30,810 nucleotides of DNA. Origin: Perkinsus olseni (taxonomy: Eukaryota; Perkinsozoa; Perkinsida; Perkinsidae). The stretch covers positions 1 to 30,810 of the forward strand of contig JABANP010000585.1 in assembly GCA_013115135.1 (NCBI GenBank), written 5' to 3'. Shown here piece after piece: positions 8,316 through 17,865 of this stretch (position 1 is the stretch's first letter; every line of letters starts with the position of its first letter). The notes under the pieces were generated by a model that worked only from the letters and a program-made list of their open reading frames with translations, ran no database searches and was not told the origin of the DNA. The translations under genes were made by a program, and so were the position numbers.

Positions 8316-8809
8316 CGGGGTCGTGCATGAACCGTCATGTGGTTGAACGAAGAGGTTGAGGGTCGTCTCGGTGTTTCTTATATTTCGGGTTATATGATTC
8401 CGATTATCCTGATCTCAGATCTGGTTATAGTCACGTATTCCAGGAAGTCGATCTTATTAGGATACGCTCAAATACGACCTCGTGATTGAGGCAGTCACTG
8501 CCTGGCAGTACATCCCTTCTTTGTTCGCATACTTATTAATAATAGGTATTTATTAGTATTAAAAATAATAGTAATAATAATAAGTTATTATTAGACTCAT
8601 TGAGAAGGAGTGGAGGATCGAGGACTCGTCTGTGACGCGATCATACCTGAATCGTGATGTTTGCTGTGAAGCCCGTGTTGTGCCGCACTGCTTCGTCAGT
8701 CCTACTCTGTGATACTCACGTACTTCATGGTCTCTCATTTTTTCTATTTCGTCAATATCGCTCCGACAGGGAGGACATTCTTATCGCAGAAGAAACTGTT
8801 GAGTTGCAC
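8316..8809 (+). repeat. 3' flank module of copy 2
   Basis: Conserved flank with the tgatct foldback in a shortened form near 8411, the ggcagt foldback at 8490-8509, an AT-rich run of taa and att triplets at about 8528-8600, and the ggaggatcgagg block. Confidence 0.8.
8490..8509. repeat. Foldback triplet, X = ggcagt
   Basis: X 8490-8495, inverted copy 8497-8502, X again 8504-8509. It is shared with 11455-11474 and 29508-29527. Copies 5 and 6 have the uninserted form (gattgagccagtgcatcc on the minus strand near 14120). One spacer (c8496) departs from the complement rule. Confidence 0.85.
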
Positions 8810-8878
8810 GAAGCCTCGTCATCGATAACGCCTCCCGGGGTCCTCAGCGGGCGAAAGGCCGCGTCGCAGCAATTCTGA
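8657..8878 (+). CDS. Small open frame in the 3' module (73 codons), uncertain
   Basis: An ATG-started frame is intact downstream of copies 2, 3 and 7 (11622-11843, 29689-29910) with few changes, ending in a stretch containing ITPPGVLSGR. Downstream of copies 1, 4, 5 and 6 it is interrupted by indels or stops. The C-terminal frame is retained in copy 1 despite a 6-bp loss. No signal peptide or known motif is seen. It may equally be part of a long 3' UTR; coding status is doubtful. Confidence 0.22.
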   Translation: MFAVKPVLCRTASSVLLCDTHVLHGLSFFLFRQYRSDREDILIAEETVELHEASSSITPPGVLSGRKAASQQF

Positions 8879-10684
8879 TCCGGTGTCACTGAAACTGAAT
8901 CAGTGTGCCCAGTATGAATTTTGGTTGGCAGGTATTAACCATGCATCGAGGGAGATGACGGTCGATGACATGATGTCATTGACCTCAACCCGCAGGCGAA
9001 GCGGAGCATCGCTGCGAAGCGACGTCATCGACATCGTTTCGATCCTTCTGCGCTACATGTTTTTCATATCGCGGGTAGAACTCGAACACTGTTATCCAGA
9101 TTAACCACCACCAATTCCAGCTTTCTCAGTCCATGCCTAGGCTTAATGCTTTCTGAGCCCAGTGGAGTGCTGAGCAAGGTCGTGTAGCACCCTGCATAGG
9201 TGTAGCACCCTGGTGTTGGCTCAGAATTGCCCGCGTTCACTGCTGTCTGGGGGTAATACTACCTGCCCGTGCTGAGGAAAGGGCAGAATCTGTTAATGGC
9301 CGTTTTCGAGCGATGGATGGCCATTCGCCGTGGATGTTTGTAATCGTTTTTCTTTTGTGCCTGTGAATTTATGAAAATGATATAATGTGAGGGTTTATGC
9401 CAAATTGAAGCTGCATGACTTGCCCCTGCTCAGTTGTGTCTGCTTCATAAAACAGCAGTCGGGCGAACTGAATAACTCAACACAGAACTCATCCCTACTT
9501 CGCTAGCACATCGGCCAGAAGTCTAAAGCATTCGGCGACGGCTTTGAGCTATGAATCTATACACATTGTGTATCACGCGCACAGTAGCATCGTCTGTGCA
9601 AATCTCTCAGTGTGATACACACGTTGCGCGGTCACCGCGGTCAACGTGAGCCAAGGAACGACGAGTGCGTAAGATCAGTATCTTCGCCCGATGTATCCGA
9701 CGGTTTCAACGTATCCGTAACGGCCACGCAGAGGCTGAACTGTTCGGTTCGTCCTGTTGCTACGTATTGCTTCGTGCTACGTATTGTGGTTGTGAATCGT
9801 ACGTACAAGCTCTGGTCTGCCGTGTCTCTGCTACGACTAGTGCACATGAGTAGCTATAGATAGCTATAGAAGTATTGGTATTAACGTCTGTGATGTTGGG
9901 TTCATTGATGGACGTGAACTCTCTTTCTATTGAGGATTCAGGCGTTGCCAACAGCGGTCACTTCCCCACCTTCGCTCCTCTACGCGGGGTCGACGTCTAT
10001 TCTGCGTTTTTCCTGCAAGGCTCACCCCGCGACCGCGCAACGTGAACTCCATCTGCGATCGCCCTTGTTGTATCACTGTATGAAATTTTCGATATCATCT
10101 TAGTAAGCAGTGGATTCGGTACATAGTCGTTTCCGAAGAGCACTATAGTTCCGTTAGTGGTCTATTACGTATCCGGTCTCTTGTCCCCTTGGTGGTTCGG
10201 GCACTTCTGGATTCGGTCTCTTCGTGATTCGAGGAATGGATCTTCGTCATTCTATATATTCGTGAGTTGTACAATTCCGCTGAACGTGGGCGCGCCTTGT
10301 ATGTGTTCGATCACATGCGTCTCCGGTAGGTGTCGATTTCGGATGATGCACTCTTCATTGAACAGGGTGCGAAGACGAAGTCTATGGCGCGCGCCACCCA
10401 CTTTCGGATGGAGGTGTCTCCCGCTCGGGTGGTATCATGCAAAGGTCGTTCCGGTGGCTAGTGTGGGAGTCCTACACGGGAAGATGTCGAGTGTGATGAG
10501 GAAGCAGACGTCGGAGGTCTAATCGCGGCGGTAGGGCGCGAGGGACAGGGATGGGGGCGGCCATAGGCCGGCCGGGAGAAGTCGGGCGCCGTCGGGGGGT
10601 CTCGGGTTCTAGGCCTGAACGCATACTTGTCCACGTGCAAAGCGCAGGAGGAGTTCAAACAGTTATCTGAGACTCATGATACTT
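8810..10684 (+). repeat. Direct repeat unit, second copy
   Basis: Collinear with 5816-7690, offset 2994 bp. It carries its own copy of the 415-bp inverted-repeat element at the same site, so the element inserted before this duplication. No gene is supported in the spacer. Confidence 0.88.
9625..10039. mobile_element. 415-bp MITE-like element, copy B
   Basis: Same ends and same ACGT flanks (9621-9624 and 10040-10043) as copy A, at the equivalent position of the repeat unit. Confidence 0.85.
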
Positions 10685-10797
10685 GTAGTCTTGTAGTTGT
10701 GGCGATTATCGTCACTGTGTTCCCACCATTATAGGGATTGGCCCTAGGCTCTGTAGTGGCTCAGGATCATTCTCAGATAGACATTGAGTTGACACGA

Positions 10798-10810
10798 CCC
10801 TTTTCCTCAG
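10798..10810 (+). promoter_or_regulatory. Candidate splice acceptor upstream of copy 3
   Basis: The pyrimidine tract cccttttcctcag ends 37 nt before the ATG. Confidence 0.4.
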
Positions 10811-10847
10811 CTCTGGTTAACCCCTAAGCACGGTTTCTTCACAATCC

Positions 10848-11288
10848 ATGCTTTCCGTGATCCTCGCCATCGGAGTCTTCATCAGCGGCAATGATGCGTA
10901 TCTGCCGGACGGCAACTTTGCGGGGAGGGTTAAGTCCCCCTTCCTCTCCGTCGATTGTACCTTCGACCCTGGTTCTGGCGTCTCCTCCGTGCACATGGTG
11001 GTCGGATGTGATGAGGGGAAACCCGCAGCTGTAGGACGTTTCGAGATCAAGCCGTCGGCCTATCAGTCCAACCACTACGAGATCACGGATCTCAAGAACC
11101 CGAGTTACATGAGTATGATTGCTGAACTGCAAGGCTTTTGTCCGCGTAGATTCGTGAGGAACGATTTCACGCTGTTCGAGAGGATCAAGGGAAAGACTAT
11201 CTTGTACGATGATTATCGTGTATATTATGCCAGGACAACAAAGTCGGTTCTCCTAACGAGACTTACTAATACCTCTGATTCGGTTTAG
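10848..11288 (+). CDS. Small secreted protein, family copy 3 (146 aa)
   Basis: Intact member with signal MLSVILAIGVFIS and cysteines in DCTF, GCDE and FCPR. Against copy 7 I count by eye about 21 replaced codons and about 4 silent ones. The roughly 300 bp after the stop differ at only about 3 positions. This excess of replacement changes suggests diversifying selection on an exposed or interacting protein; the partner is unknown. Replacements concentrate at residues 10-14, 40-42, 70-82, 96-97 and 116-131, leaving the three cysteines untouched. No intron; the start is chosen as for the other copies. Confidence 0.82.
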   Translation: MLSVILAIGVFISGNDAYLPDGNFAGRVKSPFLSVDCTFDPGSGVSSVHMVVGCDEGKPAAVGRFEIKPSAYQSNHYEITDLKNPSYMSMIAELQGFCPRRFVRNDFTLFERIKGKTILYDDYRVYYARTTKSVLLTRLTNTSDSV

Positions 11289-11367
11289 CGGGGTCGTGAA
11301 TGAACCGTCATGAGGTAGAGCGGAGAGGTTGAAGGTCGTCCCAGTGCTGTAATGATTTCGATTATTC

Positions 11368-11387
11368 TGATCTCAGATCAGTGATCT
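11368..11387. repeat. Foldback triplet, X = tgatct
   Basis: X 11368-11373, inverted copy 11375-11380, X again 11382-11387, with spacers c and g matching the flanks g and c. Shared with copies 4 (13346-13365), 6 (23320-23339) and 7 (29421-29440), so it is old. Confidence 0.85.
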
Positions 11388-11621
11388 GGCGATTGTCACG
11401 TATTCCAGGAAGTCGATATTATTAGGATACGCTCGAATGAGATCTCGTGATTGAGGCAGTCACTGCCTGGCAGTACATCCCTTCTTTGTTCGCATACTTA
11501 TTAATAATAGGTATTTATTAGTATTAAAAATAATAGTAATAATAATAAGTTATTATTAGACTCATTGAGAAGGAGTGGAGGATCGAGGACACTTCTGCGA
11601 CGCGATCAGTCCTGAATCGTG

Positions 11622-11843
11622 ATGTTTGCTGTGAAGCCCGTGTTGTGCCGCACTGCTTCGTCAGTCCTACGCTGTGATACTCACGTATTTCATGGTCTCT
11701 CATTTTTTCTATTTCGTCAATATCGCTCCGACATGGAGGATATTCTTATCGCAGAAGAAACTGTTGAGTTGCACGAAGCCTCGTCATCGATAACGCCTCC
11801 CGGGGTCCTCAGCGGGCGAAAGGCCGCGTCGCAGCAATTCTGA
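11622..11843 (+). CDS. Small open frame in the 3' module of copy 3, uncertain
   Basis: Same 73-codon frame as at 8657-8878, with a few substitutions. Coding status is doubtful. Confidence 0.22.
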   Translation: MFAVKPVLCRTASSVLRCDTHVFHGLSFFLFRQYRSDMEDILIAEETVELHEASSSITPPGVLSGRKAASQQF

Positions 11844-12215
11844 TCCGGTGTCACTGAAACTGAATCAGTGTGCCCAGTAAGAATTTTGGTTGGCAGGTAT
11901 TAACCATGCATGGAGGGAAATGACGGTCGATGACATGATGTCATTGACCTCAACCCGCAGGCGAAGCGGAGCATCGCTGCGAAGCGACGTCATCGACATC
12001 GTTTCGATCCTTCTGCGCTACATGTTTTTCATATCGCGGGTAAAACTCGAACACTGTTATCCAGATTAACCACCACCAATTCCAGCTTTCTCAGTCCATG
12101 CCTAGGCTTAATGCTTTCTGAGCCCAGTGGAGTGCTGAGCAAGGTCGTGTAGCACCCTGCATAGGTGTAGCACCCTGGTGTTGGCTCAGAATTGCCCGCG
12201 TTCACTGCTATCTGG

Positions 12216-12419
12216 GGGTATCTGCCCGGGGACAGCGCCTTAGTCTAAGGCACAAAATCTAAGGCCCTCAGATTTTGTACTCTTCCTTGGATCTTGTCCG
12301 TGTGCCTTGGAATTTGTACTTTACTCAAAGGCAAGGGAGCATGCTCGGTCGCCCTGCGCTGTCCCATCCAGGGACAGCGCGTCGGATTTTGTCCATATCC
12401 CTTGGAATTTGTACCTTGC
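12216..12419. other. Insert between units 3 and 4 with inverted gggacagcgc words
   Basis: The word gggacagcgc occurs near 12230, inverted near 12355, and direct again near 12375, with repeated ggattttgt and ttggaatttgtac words between. This may be a small inverted-repeat element, but no target duplication can be shown. No gene. Confidence 0.4.
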
Positions 12420-12702
12420 CCGATTCTATAGCATAAGCTAGCCTAGCCTAAGTTCTAGCCTAGAACGCATACTCATGCACGCGAGTGCAAAGCGAAGGAT
12501 GAGGTCAGACGGATCCGAGACTAATGAGTAAAAGTCAAGGTAATTGCAGCGTTGATAGTCTAACAGCTCAGTAGTACTGAAGCCAGTGGCACCTGTTACA
12601 TAGCCTATATCCGTCTCTATGGAGTCGCTATTGTGAATGGGGGTTTGGAACTGTTCACGCGTGCACAAGGATCGTTCGCAGATGGACAGTGTTTTGTCAG
12701 GA

Positions 12703-12715
12703 CCCTTTTTCTCAG
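12703..12715 (+). promoter_or_regulatory. Candidate splice acceptor upstream of copy 4
   Basis: The pyrimidine tract ccctttttctcag ends 37 nt before the ATG. Confidence 0.4.
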
Positions 12716-12752
12716 CGCTGGTTGATCCCTAAGCACGGCTTCCTCACAATCC

Positions 12753-13190
12753 ATGCTATCCGTGATCCTCGCCATCGGGCTTCTCATTAGCGTCAATGAT
12801 GCGTCTTTGCCGGACGGGAACTTCGCGGGAAGGCTTTCGTCTCCGTACCTCTTCGTCGATTGTACCTTCGTACCGGCTTCTGGCGTCTCATCTGTGCACA
12901 TGGTGGTTGGATGTGATGAGCAAAAACCCGCAGCCGTGGGGCGTTTCGAGATCAAGCCGGTTGTCAGTTATCCCGACCAATTTATAATCACGGATTTTTT
13001 GGACCCGGGTTACTCGAGTATGATAGATGAACTGAGAAGGATATGCCCGCAGCGTGGATTCCGGAGGGGCGATTTCATCCTGTTCCAGCGGATCAAGGGA
13101 CGGGCTGCCCTGTCAGATGTTTATCGTGTATATCGTGGCGATCGGCCGGTCCTCCTGACGAGACTTACTACTACTCCTGATTCGGTTTAG
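12753..13190 (+). CDS. Small secreted protein, family copy 4 (145 aa)
   Basis: Intact and more divergent. With copy 6 it forms a subgroup sharing LFVDCTFVPASG and GCDEQKP, and a similar upstream region (12450-12750 and 22385-22680). Signal MLSVILAIGLLIS; cysteines at residues 37, 54 and 98. The C-terminal half (SYPDQFIITDFLDPGYSS, RRGDFILFQR, YRGDRPVLLTR) is strongly changed from copies 2, 3 and 7. No known domain; function unknown. Confidence 0.8.
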   Translation: MLSVILAIGLLISVNDASLPDGNFAGRLSSPYLFVDCTFVPASGVSSVHMVVGCDEQKPAAVGRFEIKPVVSYPDQFIITDFLDPGYSSMIDELRRICPQRGFRRGDFILFQRIKGRAALSDVYRVYRGDRPVLLTRLTTTPDSV

Positions 13191-13806
13191 CGGAGTCGTG
13201 CATGAATCGTCATGTGGTTGGACGGAGCGGCTGCTGTCGTGGAGCATTCGAGTGATGACTTCGTATCGTTCGTTCGTCACTCTTGTGGTGTTCATCTAGC
13301 ATGCTGTTGGACTTCGTATCATTGTTGTAATGATTTCGATGATTCTGATCTCAGATCAGTGATCTGGTTATAGTCACGTATTCCAGGGAGTCGATCGTAT
13401 CATGATACGCTCAAATACGACCTCGTGATACAATCAGTTGATTCTTTTTTGTTCGCATACTCATTATCAGACTTATTGAGAAACAGCGGAGGATCGAGGA
13501 TCCACCTGATTACAACATACCTCTTGTGACGAGACCAATCCTTATTCGTGATGTTCGCTGTGAAGTCCGTGTTTGGCCGCATAGCTTAGTCAGCCATACG
13601 TTGTGATACTCACGTACTTCAAGGGCTCTCGATTTTTGGTCTCTCGTCACTATCGCTCCGACAGGATATTCCCATCGCAGAAGTCACTGTTGAGTTGCAC
13701 GAGGGTCAGTCATCGATAACGCCTCCCGGGGTCCTCAGCGGGCGAGAGGTCGTGTGGCAGCAATTCTGATTCAGTGTCACTGAAACTGAATCAGTGTGCG
13801 CAGTAT
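13191..13806 (+). repeat. 3' flank module of copy 4
   Basis: Shares the tgatct foldback (13346-13365), the ggaggatcgagg block (about 13489) and the terminal segment leading to gaattttg with the other copies. It lacks the AT-rich triplet run and the ggcagt foldback. No gene; the small downstream frame is closed by a stop. Confidence 0.7.
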
Positions 13807-13823
13807 GAATTTTGCCAAAATTC
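13807..13823. repeat. Odd palindrome at the inversion junction
   Basis: gaattttg 13807-13814 and its complement 13816-13823 flank c15 of this line (13815). To the left the family flank runs forward; to the right the next unit runs in reverse, so the turn of the array sits exactly on a palindrome with one central base. Confidence 0.85.
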
Positions 13824-14330
13824 TCCGCTGAAACTTTCTTCTGCGATAAGAATATCCTCCCTGTCGGAGCGATATTGACGAAATAGAAAAAATAGACTGA
13901 ATGAAGTACGTGACTATCACAGCGTAGGACTGACGAAGCAGTGCGGCACAACACGGGCTTCACAGCAAACATCACGATTCAGTAATGATCGCTTCACGGA
14001 AGAGCCCTCGATCCTCCACTCCTTCTCAATGAGTCTAATAATAATTTATCATTATTACTATTATTATTAATACTAGTAAATACTTATTATTAATTAGCAT
14101 ACGAACAAAGAAAGGATGCACTGGCTCAATCACGAGATCTTATTCGAGCGTATCCTAATAAGATCGACTTCCTGGAATACGTGACAATCGCCAGATCACT
14201 GATCTGAGATCAGAATAATCGAAATCATTACAGCACTGGGACGACCTTCAACCTCTCCGCTCTACCTCATGACGGTTCATTCACGACCCCGCTAAACCGA
14301 ATCAGAGGTATTAGTAAGTCTCGTCAGGAG

Positions 14331-14350
14331 AACCGAGTCGGTTCAACCGA
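14331..14350. repeat. Foldback triplet, X = aaccga, in copy 5
   Basis: X 14331-14336, inverted copy 14338-14343, X again 14345-14350, flanks g and c. Copy 7 has the single word at the equivalent place in the KSVLL region. Confidence 0.92.
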
Positions 14351-14397
14351 CTTTCTGTCCCTGGCATAATATACACGATAATCATCTGCTTGAACAG

Positions 14398-14417
14398 TCC
14401 GGCGGCCGGACTCCGGC
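14398..14417. repeat. Foldback triplet, X = tccggc, in copy 5
   Basis: X 14398-14403, inverted copy 14405-14410, X again 14412-14417. Copy 7 has a single gggccggact on the coding strand. It shifts the frame after KGR. Confidence 0.92.
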
Positions 14418-14679
14418 CCTTGACCCTCTCGAACAGCGTGAAATCGATCCTCACGAATCTACGCGGACATAAGCTTTGCAGTTCAGTAATCATACTCATG
14501 TAACTCGGGTTCTTGAGATCCGTGATCACGTATTGGTTGGGCTGATAGGTCGACGGCTTGATCTCTAAACGTCCCACAGCTGCGGGTTTTTGCTCATCAC
14601 ATCCGACCACCATGTGCACGGAGGAGACGCCAGAACGAGGGACGAAGGTACAATCGACGGAGAGGAAGGGGGACTTAAC

Positions 14680-14699
14680 CCTCCCGGGGAGGGCCTCCC
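14680..14699. repeat. Foldback triplet, X = cctccc, in copy 5
   Basis: X 14680-14685, inverted copy 14687-14692, X again 14694-14699. The other copies read gcggggagggtt here on the coding strand. Confidence 0.92.
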
Positions 14700-14806
14700 C
14701 GCAAAGTTGCCGACTTAACGCATCATTGACGCTCATGAGAGCTCCGATGGCGAGGATCACGGAAAGCATGGATTGTGAGGAAACCGTGCTTAGCGATTAA
14801 CCAGAG

Positions 14807-14819
14807 CTGAGGAAAAGGG
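14807..14819 (-). promoter_or_regulatory. Candidate splice acceptor upstream of copy 5
   Basis: The minus-strand pyrimidine tract ends in CAG 37 nt before the ATG, as in the intact copies. Confidence 0.35.
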
Positions 14820-15029
14820 TCGTGTCAACTCAATGTCTATCTGAGAATGATCCTGAGCCACTACAGGGCCTAGAGCCAATCCCAATAATGGTGGGAACAC
14901 AGTGACGATAATCGCCACAACTACAAGACTACAAGTATCATGAGTCTCAGATAGCTGTTTGAACTCCTCCTGCGCTTTTCACGTGGACGAGTATGCGTTC
15001 AGGCCTAGAACCCGAGACCCCCCGACGGC

Positions 15030-15049
15030 GCCCGAGTCGGGCGGCCCGA
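15030..15049. repeat. Foldback triplet, X = gcccga
   Basis: X 15030-15035, inverted copy 15037-15042, X again 15044-15049. The direct units (around 10580) have the word once. Confidence 0.92.
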
Positions 15050-15098
15050 CTTCTCCCGGCCGGCTTATGGCCATCCCTGTCCCTCGCGGCCTCCGGCC

Positions 15099-15168
15099 GC
15101 GTTTAGACTTCCGACGTCTGCAGCAGACGTCGGAAGTCTAAACGCTGCTCCTGGAGCAGACGGTCTGC
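15099..15168. repeat. Chain of nested odd palindromes, longest stem 23 bp
   Basis: Arms 15099-15121 and 15123-15145 pair perfectly around a15122. They are followed by 15145-15151 with 15153-15159 and by 15156-15161 with 15163-15168, each around one base. The direct units have a single short segment here (gaagcagacgtcgg and onward), so the array arose by repeated foldback copying. Confidence 0.9.
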
Positions 15169-16230
15169 TTCCTCATCACACTCGACATCTTCCCGTGTAG
15201 GACTCCCACACTAGCCACCGGAACGACCTTTGCATGATACCACCCGAGCGGGAGACACCTCCATCCGAAAGTGGGTGGCGCGCGCCACAGACTTCGTCTT
15301 CGCACCCTGTTCAATGAAGAGTGCATCATCCGAAATTGACACCTACCGGAGACGTATGTGATCGAACACATACAAGGTGCTCCCACGTTCAGCAGAATTG
15401 TACTACTCACGAATATATAGAATGACGAAGAGCCATTCCTCGAATCACGAAGAGACCGAATCCAGAAGTGCCCGAACCACCAAGGGGACAAGAGACCGGA
15501 TACGTAATAGACCACTAACGGAACTATAGTGCTCTTCGGAAACGACTATGTACCGAATCCACTGCTTACTAAGATGATATCGAAAATTTCATACAGTGAT
15601 TCAACAACGGCGATCGCAGATCGAGTTCACGTGTGTATCACACTGAGAGATTTGCACAGACGATGCTACTGTGCGCGTGATACACAATGTGTATAGGTTC
15701 ATAGCTCAAAGCCGTCGCCGAATGCATTAGACTTCTGGCCGATGTGCTAGCGAAGTAGGGATGAGTTTTGTGTTGAGTTATTCAGTTCGCCCGAGTGCTG
15801 TTTTATGAAGCAGACACAACTGAGCAGGGGCAAGTCATGCAGCTTCAATTTGGCATAAACCCTCACAGTATATTATTTTCATAAATTCATCAGGCACAAA
15901 AGGAAAACGATTACAAACATCCACCGCGAATGGCCATCCATCGCTCGAAAACGGCCATCAACAGATTCTGCCCTTTTCTCAGAACGGGCAGGTAGTATTA
16001 CCCCCTGACAGCAGTGAACGCGGGCAATTCTGAGCCAACACCTCCCTGACGAGCTTAGAGATGCAGGGTGCTACACGACCTTGCTCAGCACTCCACTGGG
16101 CTCAGAAAGCATTGAGCCTAGGCATGGACTGAGAAAGCTGGAATTGGTGGTGGTTAATCTGGATAACAGTGTTCGAGTTTTACCCGCGATATGAAACACA
16201 TGTAGCGCAGAAGGATCGAAGCGATGTCGA

Positions 16231-16245
16231 TGACGTTGGTTCGCA
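16231..16245. repeat. 15-bp LINE target-site duplication (left)
   Basis: TGACGTTGGTTCGCA is repeated exactly at 20179-20193. Confidence 0.9.
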
Positions 16246-16486
16246 CTCGAGGCTCTCCGAACCAAGAATGCCATTTTCACGGATGGCTCGGTGGTCAAGG
16301 ACGTCAAGACCGGCGCTGCAATGGTCGTTTATCGTGAGGGCGGAGAGGTCTACTCCAATTTCTGGAAGCTCTCCCCCTACGCTACTATTACGGATTGCGA
16401 ACTCCTAGGAGTTCTGGAAGCAGTCCGCTGGATTGTGTCGACAGCGGGTGACGAGGCCTGGGAGATCTTCACGGACTCTCAGGCGG
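16246..16486 (+). pseudogene. LINE RNase H domain, N-terminal part
   Basis: The frame is open from the truncation point and reads KNAIFTDGSVVKD, then TITDCELLGVLEAV, then WEIFTDSQA. This gives the first Asp, the Glu and the second Asp of a type I RNase H active site. The frame is then interrupted by the CGG-flanked transposon. It is nearly identical to residues 76-154 of the second LINE's 365-codon frame. Confidence 0.85.
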
Positions 16487-16802
16487 GGGCCTATTTCATA
16501 GGACGCTTTTTCTTAGGATCCTAAGAGGTTAGGACGCGATTTTGGGCTTAAGCCCTTTCACAAGGCCCATTTCCTTATGCGGTTGGTGCTGCGCACCGCA
16601 CTATCTCCAGGAAGGGCTCCTTATTGAAGCCCAGCCTACTTTTCATGAATATGCTGACGACCGCTCCGCTGCACGCAGGAACATAGCGGACTGGGCTATG
16701 CATATGCGTGCCGCAGCTGCGGATTACTCCCGAATCATCGGACTATGAGTATGAGTTATTAGATGATATCCCATTCGTAGTTAGTATCACTCTCATTTCC
16801 TA

Positions 16803-17764
16803 ATGGTTAACTCCGTAGTCAATGACGCCCTTGAGTTAGCACTGGGAAGACTCGATCTTGAGCCAAGAGACACCGCAGAGATTAGGAAATGGTTGAACTC
16901 TCCTGCTCTCGGTACCTGTTTTTCGTCGTACAACTTCGAATACGACCCCATTGGCCATGACAAGTTGGACGGCATCCTCAAGAAGTTCCTCGAGCTTGAT
17001 GCTATTCCCCCCACCGACGCCCGCACATTCGTTTCCCTATGGGCGGGGGCCATAGTGACAGCTTCCACTCCGCTAGATGAAGGCGCGGGAGAAGACCACG
17101 TGGCCTATGCCCGTGAGGTCTTCTCTGCAGTCTTTCATGGCGGGCTCGTTCATGGAGAGGAACTCTCAGTAACCTTGTGGCTGGCTGCAAGCCTTGCCAC
17201 CGCATCAACCAAGAGGCGCTTCAGACTGGCTCGCAGCGCTGAGCTTGGCAATGAGCGGCAGCAGGCGGAAGCCTTGGAAGAAGCCCTCCGCGATAAAGCA
17301 GGGGCTTCCACTGTCGACCTAACTCACGGAGCCTTCGTGACTCCCCTGGGTGCTGACGGGTCGGGGGACGACGGGAAAGTTGACCTCCCTCCCCTTCCTC
17401 GCAGCACAGGCAGGCGTCAGGAAGCTGCTCGAGCGAGATCTGTCAATGTTTTCAAGCTCCCACTAGAACACGCAAGCTTCGAAGGCCCAACTGACACAGT
17501 GCCTTACGCGGTTTTCAAGGGGAGTCTTGAAACAGCGGTCAAGTTCTATCACATTGAGCATGACCGTGATGTCGTCCTATACATCTTCAGATCTGCGGTT
17601 GGTGCTGCGCACCGCACTATCTCTAGGAAGGGCTCCTTATTGAAGCCCAGCCTACTTTTCATGAATATGCTGACGACCGCTCCGCTGCACGCAGGAACAT
17701 AGCGGACTGGGCTATGCATATGCGTGCCGCAGCTGCGGATTACTCCCGAATCATAGGACTATGA
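16803..17764 (+). pseudogene. Transposon-borne protein of unknown function (about 320 codons, one frameshift)
   Basis: The ATG frame runs 299 codons to 17702, but the last 20 or so residues look artificial. In the alternative frame both monomer copies keep a sensible C-terminus (EGLLIEAQPTFHEY, then NIADWAMHMRAAAADYSR) ending at 16748 and 17764, so a single-base shift near 17600-17635 is likely. The N-terminal half is acidic and helical in character, with an alanine-rich stretch (SLWAGAIVTAS), then a basic, low-complexity linker (about residues 190-225). No catalytic motif, zinc finger or DDE signature was seen. It could be an accessory or capsid-like protein of the element; I do not recognise it. 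Confidence 0.6.
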
Positions 17765-17845
17765 GTATGAGTTATTAGATGATATCCCATTCGTAGTTAG
17801 TATCACTCTCATTTCCTAATGGTTAACTCCGTAGTCAATGACGCC

Positions 17846-17865
17846 CTTGAGACTCAAGGCTTGAG
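17846..17865. repeat. Foldback triplet, X = cttgag
   Basis: X 17846-17851, inverted copy 17853-17858, X again 17860-17865. The first monomer copy has the word once at 16830-16835 with the same flanks c and t, matching the spacers g and a. Confidence 0.94.

Larger units (their letters stand above)
11289..12215 (+). repeat. 3' flank of copy 3 and truncated repeat unit
   Basis: The flank matches those of copies 2 and 7, then continues into the spacer of the direct repeat (from the gaattttgg motif at about 11882). It stops abruptly after tctgggggta at about 12215, where the first two units continue for a further 1.4 kb. Contains the tgatct foldback at 11368-11387 and the ggcagt foldback at 11455-11474. 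Confidence 0.8.
14311..14769 (-). pseudogene. Secreted-protein family, copy 5 (frameshifted)
   Basis: The start and signal (MLSVILAIGALMS) are intact. Near residue 18 a 5-bp net loss is followed by a 14-bp foldback insertion (14680-14699), which together restore the frame but replace the conserved YLPDGNFAG with an unrelated stretch. The core through FERVKGR is good. A second 14-bp foldback (14398-14417) shifts the frame, and a third (14331-14350) does not restore it, so the last 35 or so residues are unrelated to the family. The ancestral stop is visible at 14292-14294. The C-terminal third is probably non-functional, though the open frame stays 152 codons long. Confidence 0.8.
13816..16230 (-). 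repeat. Inverted copy of the gene-bearing unit
   Basis: Reading on the minus strand from 20289 back to 13816, the order matches the direct units: gaattttgg, spacer, upstream region, gene copy 5, 3' flank. It is interrupted by a LINE (16246-20178). It lacks the 415-bp element at about 15628, giving the empty site, and has accumulated at least five foldback insertions. The end nearest 13816 joins gaattttgg to the 3' module after gcagaagaaa, so part of the module is deleted. Confidence 0.85.
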
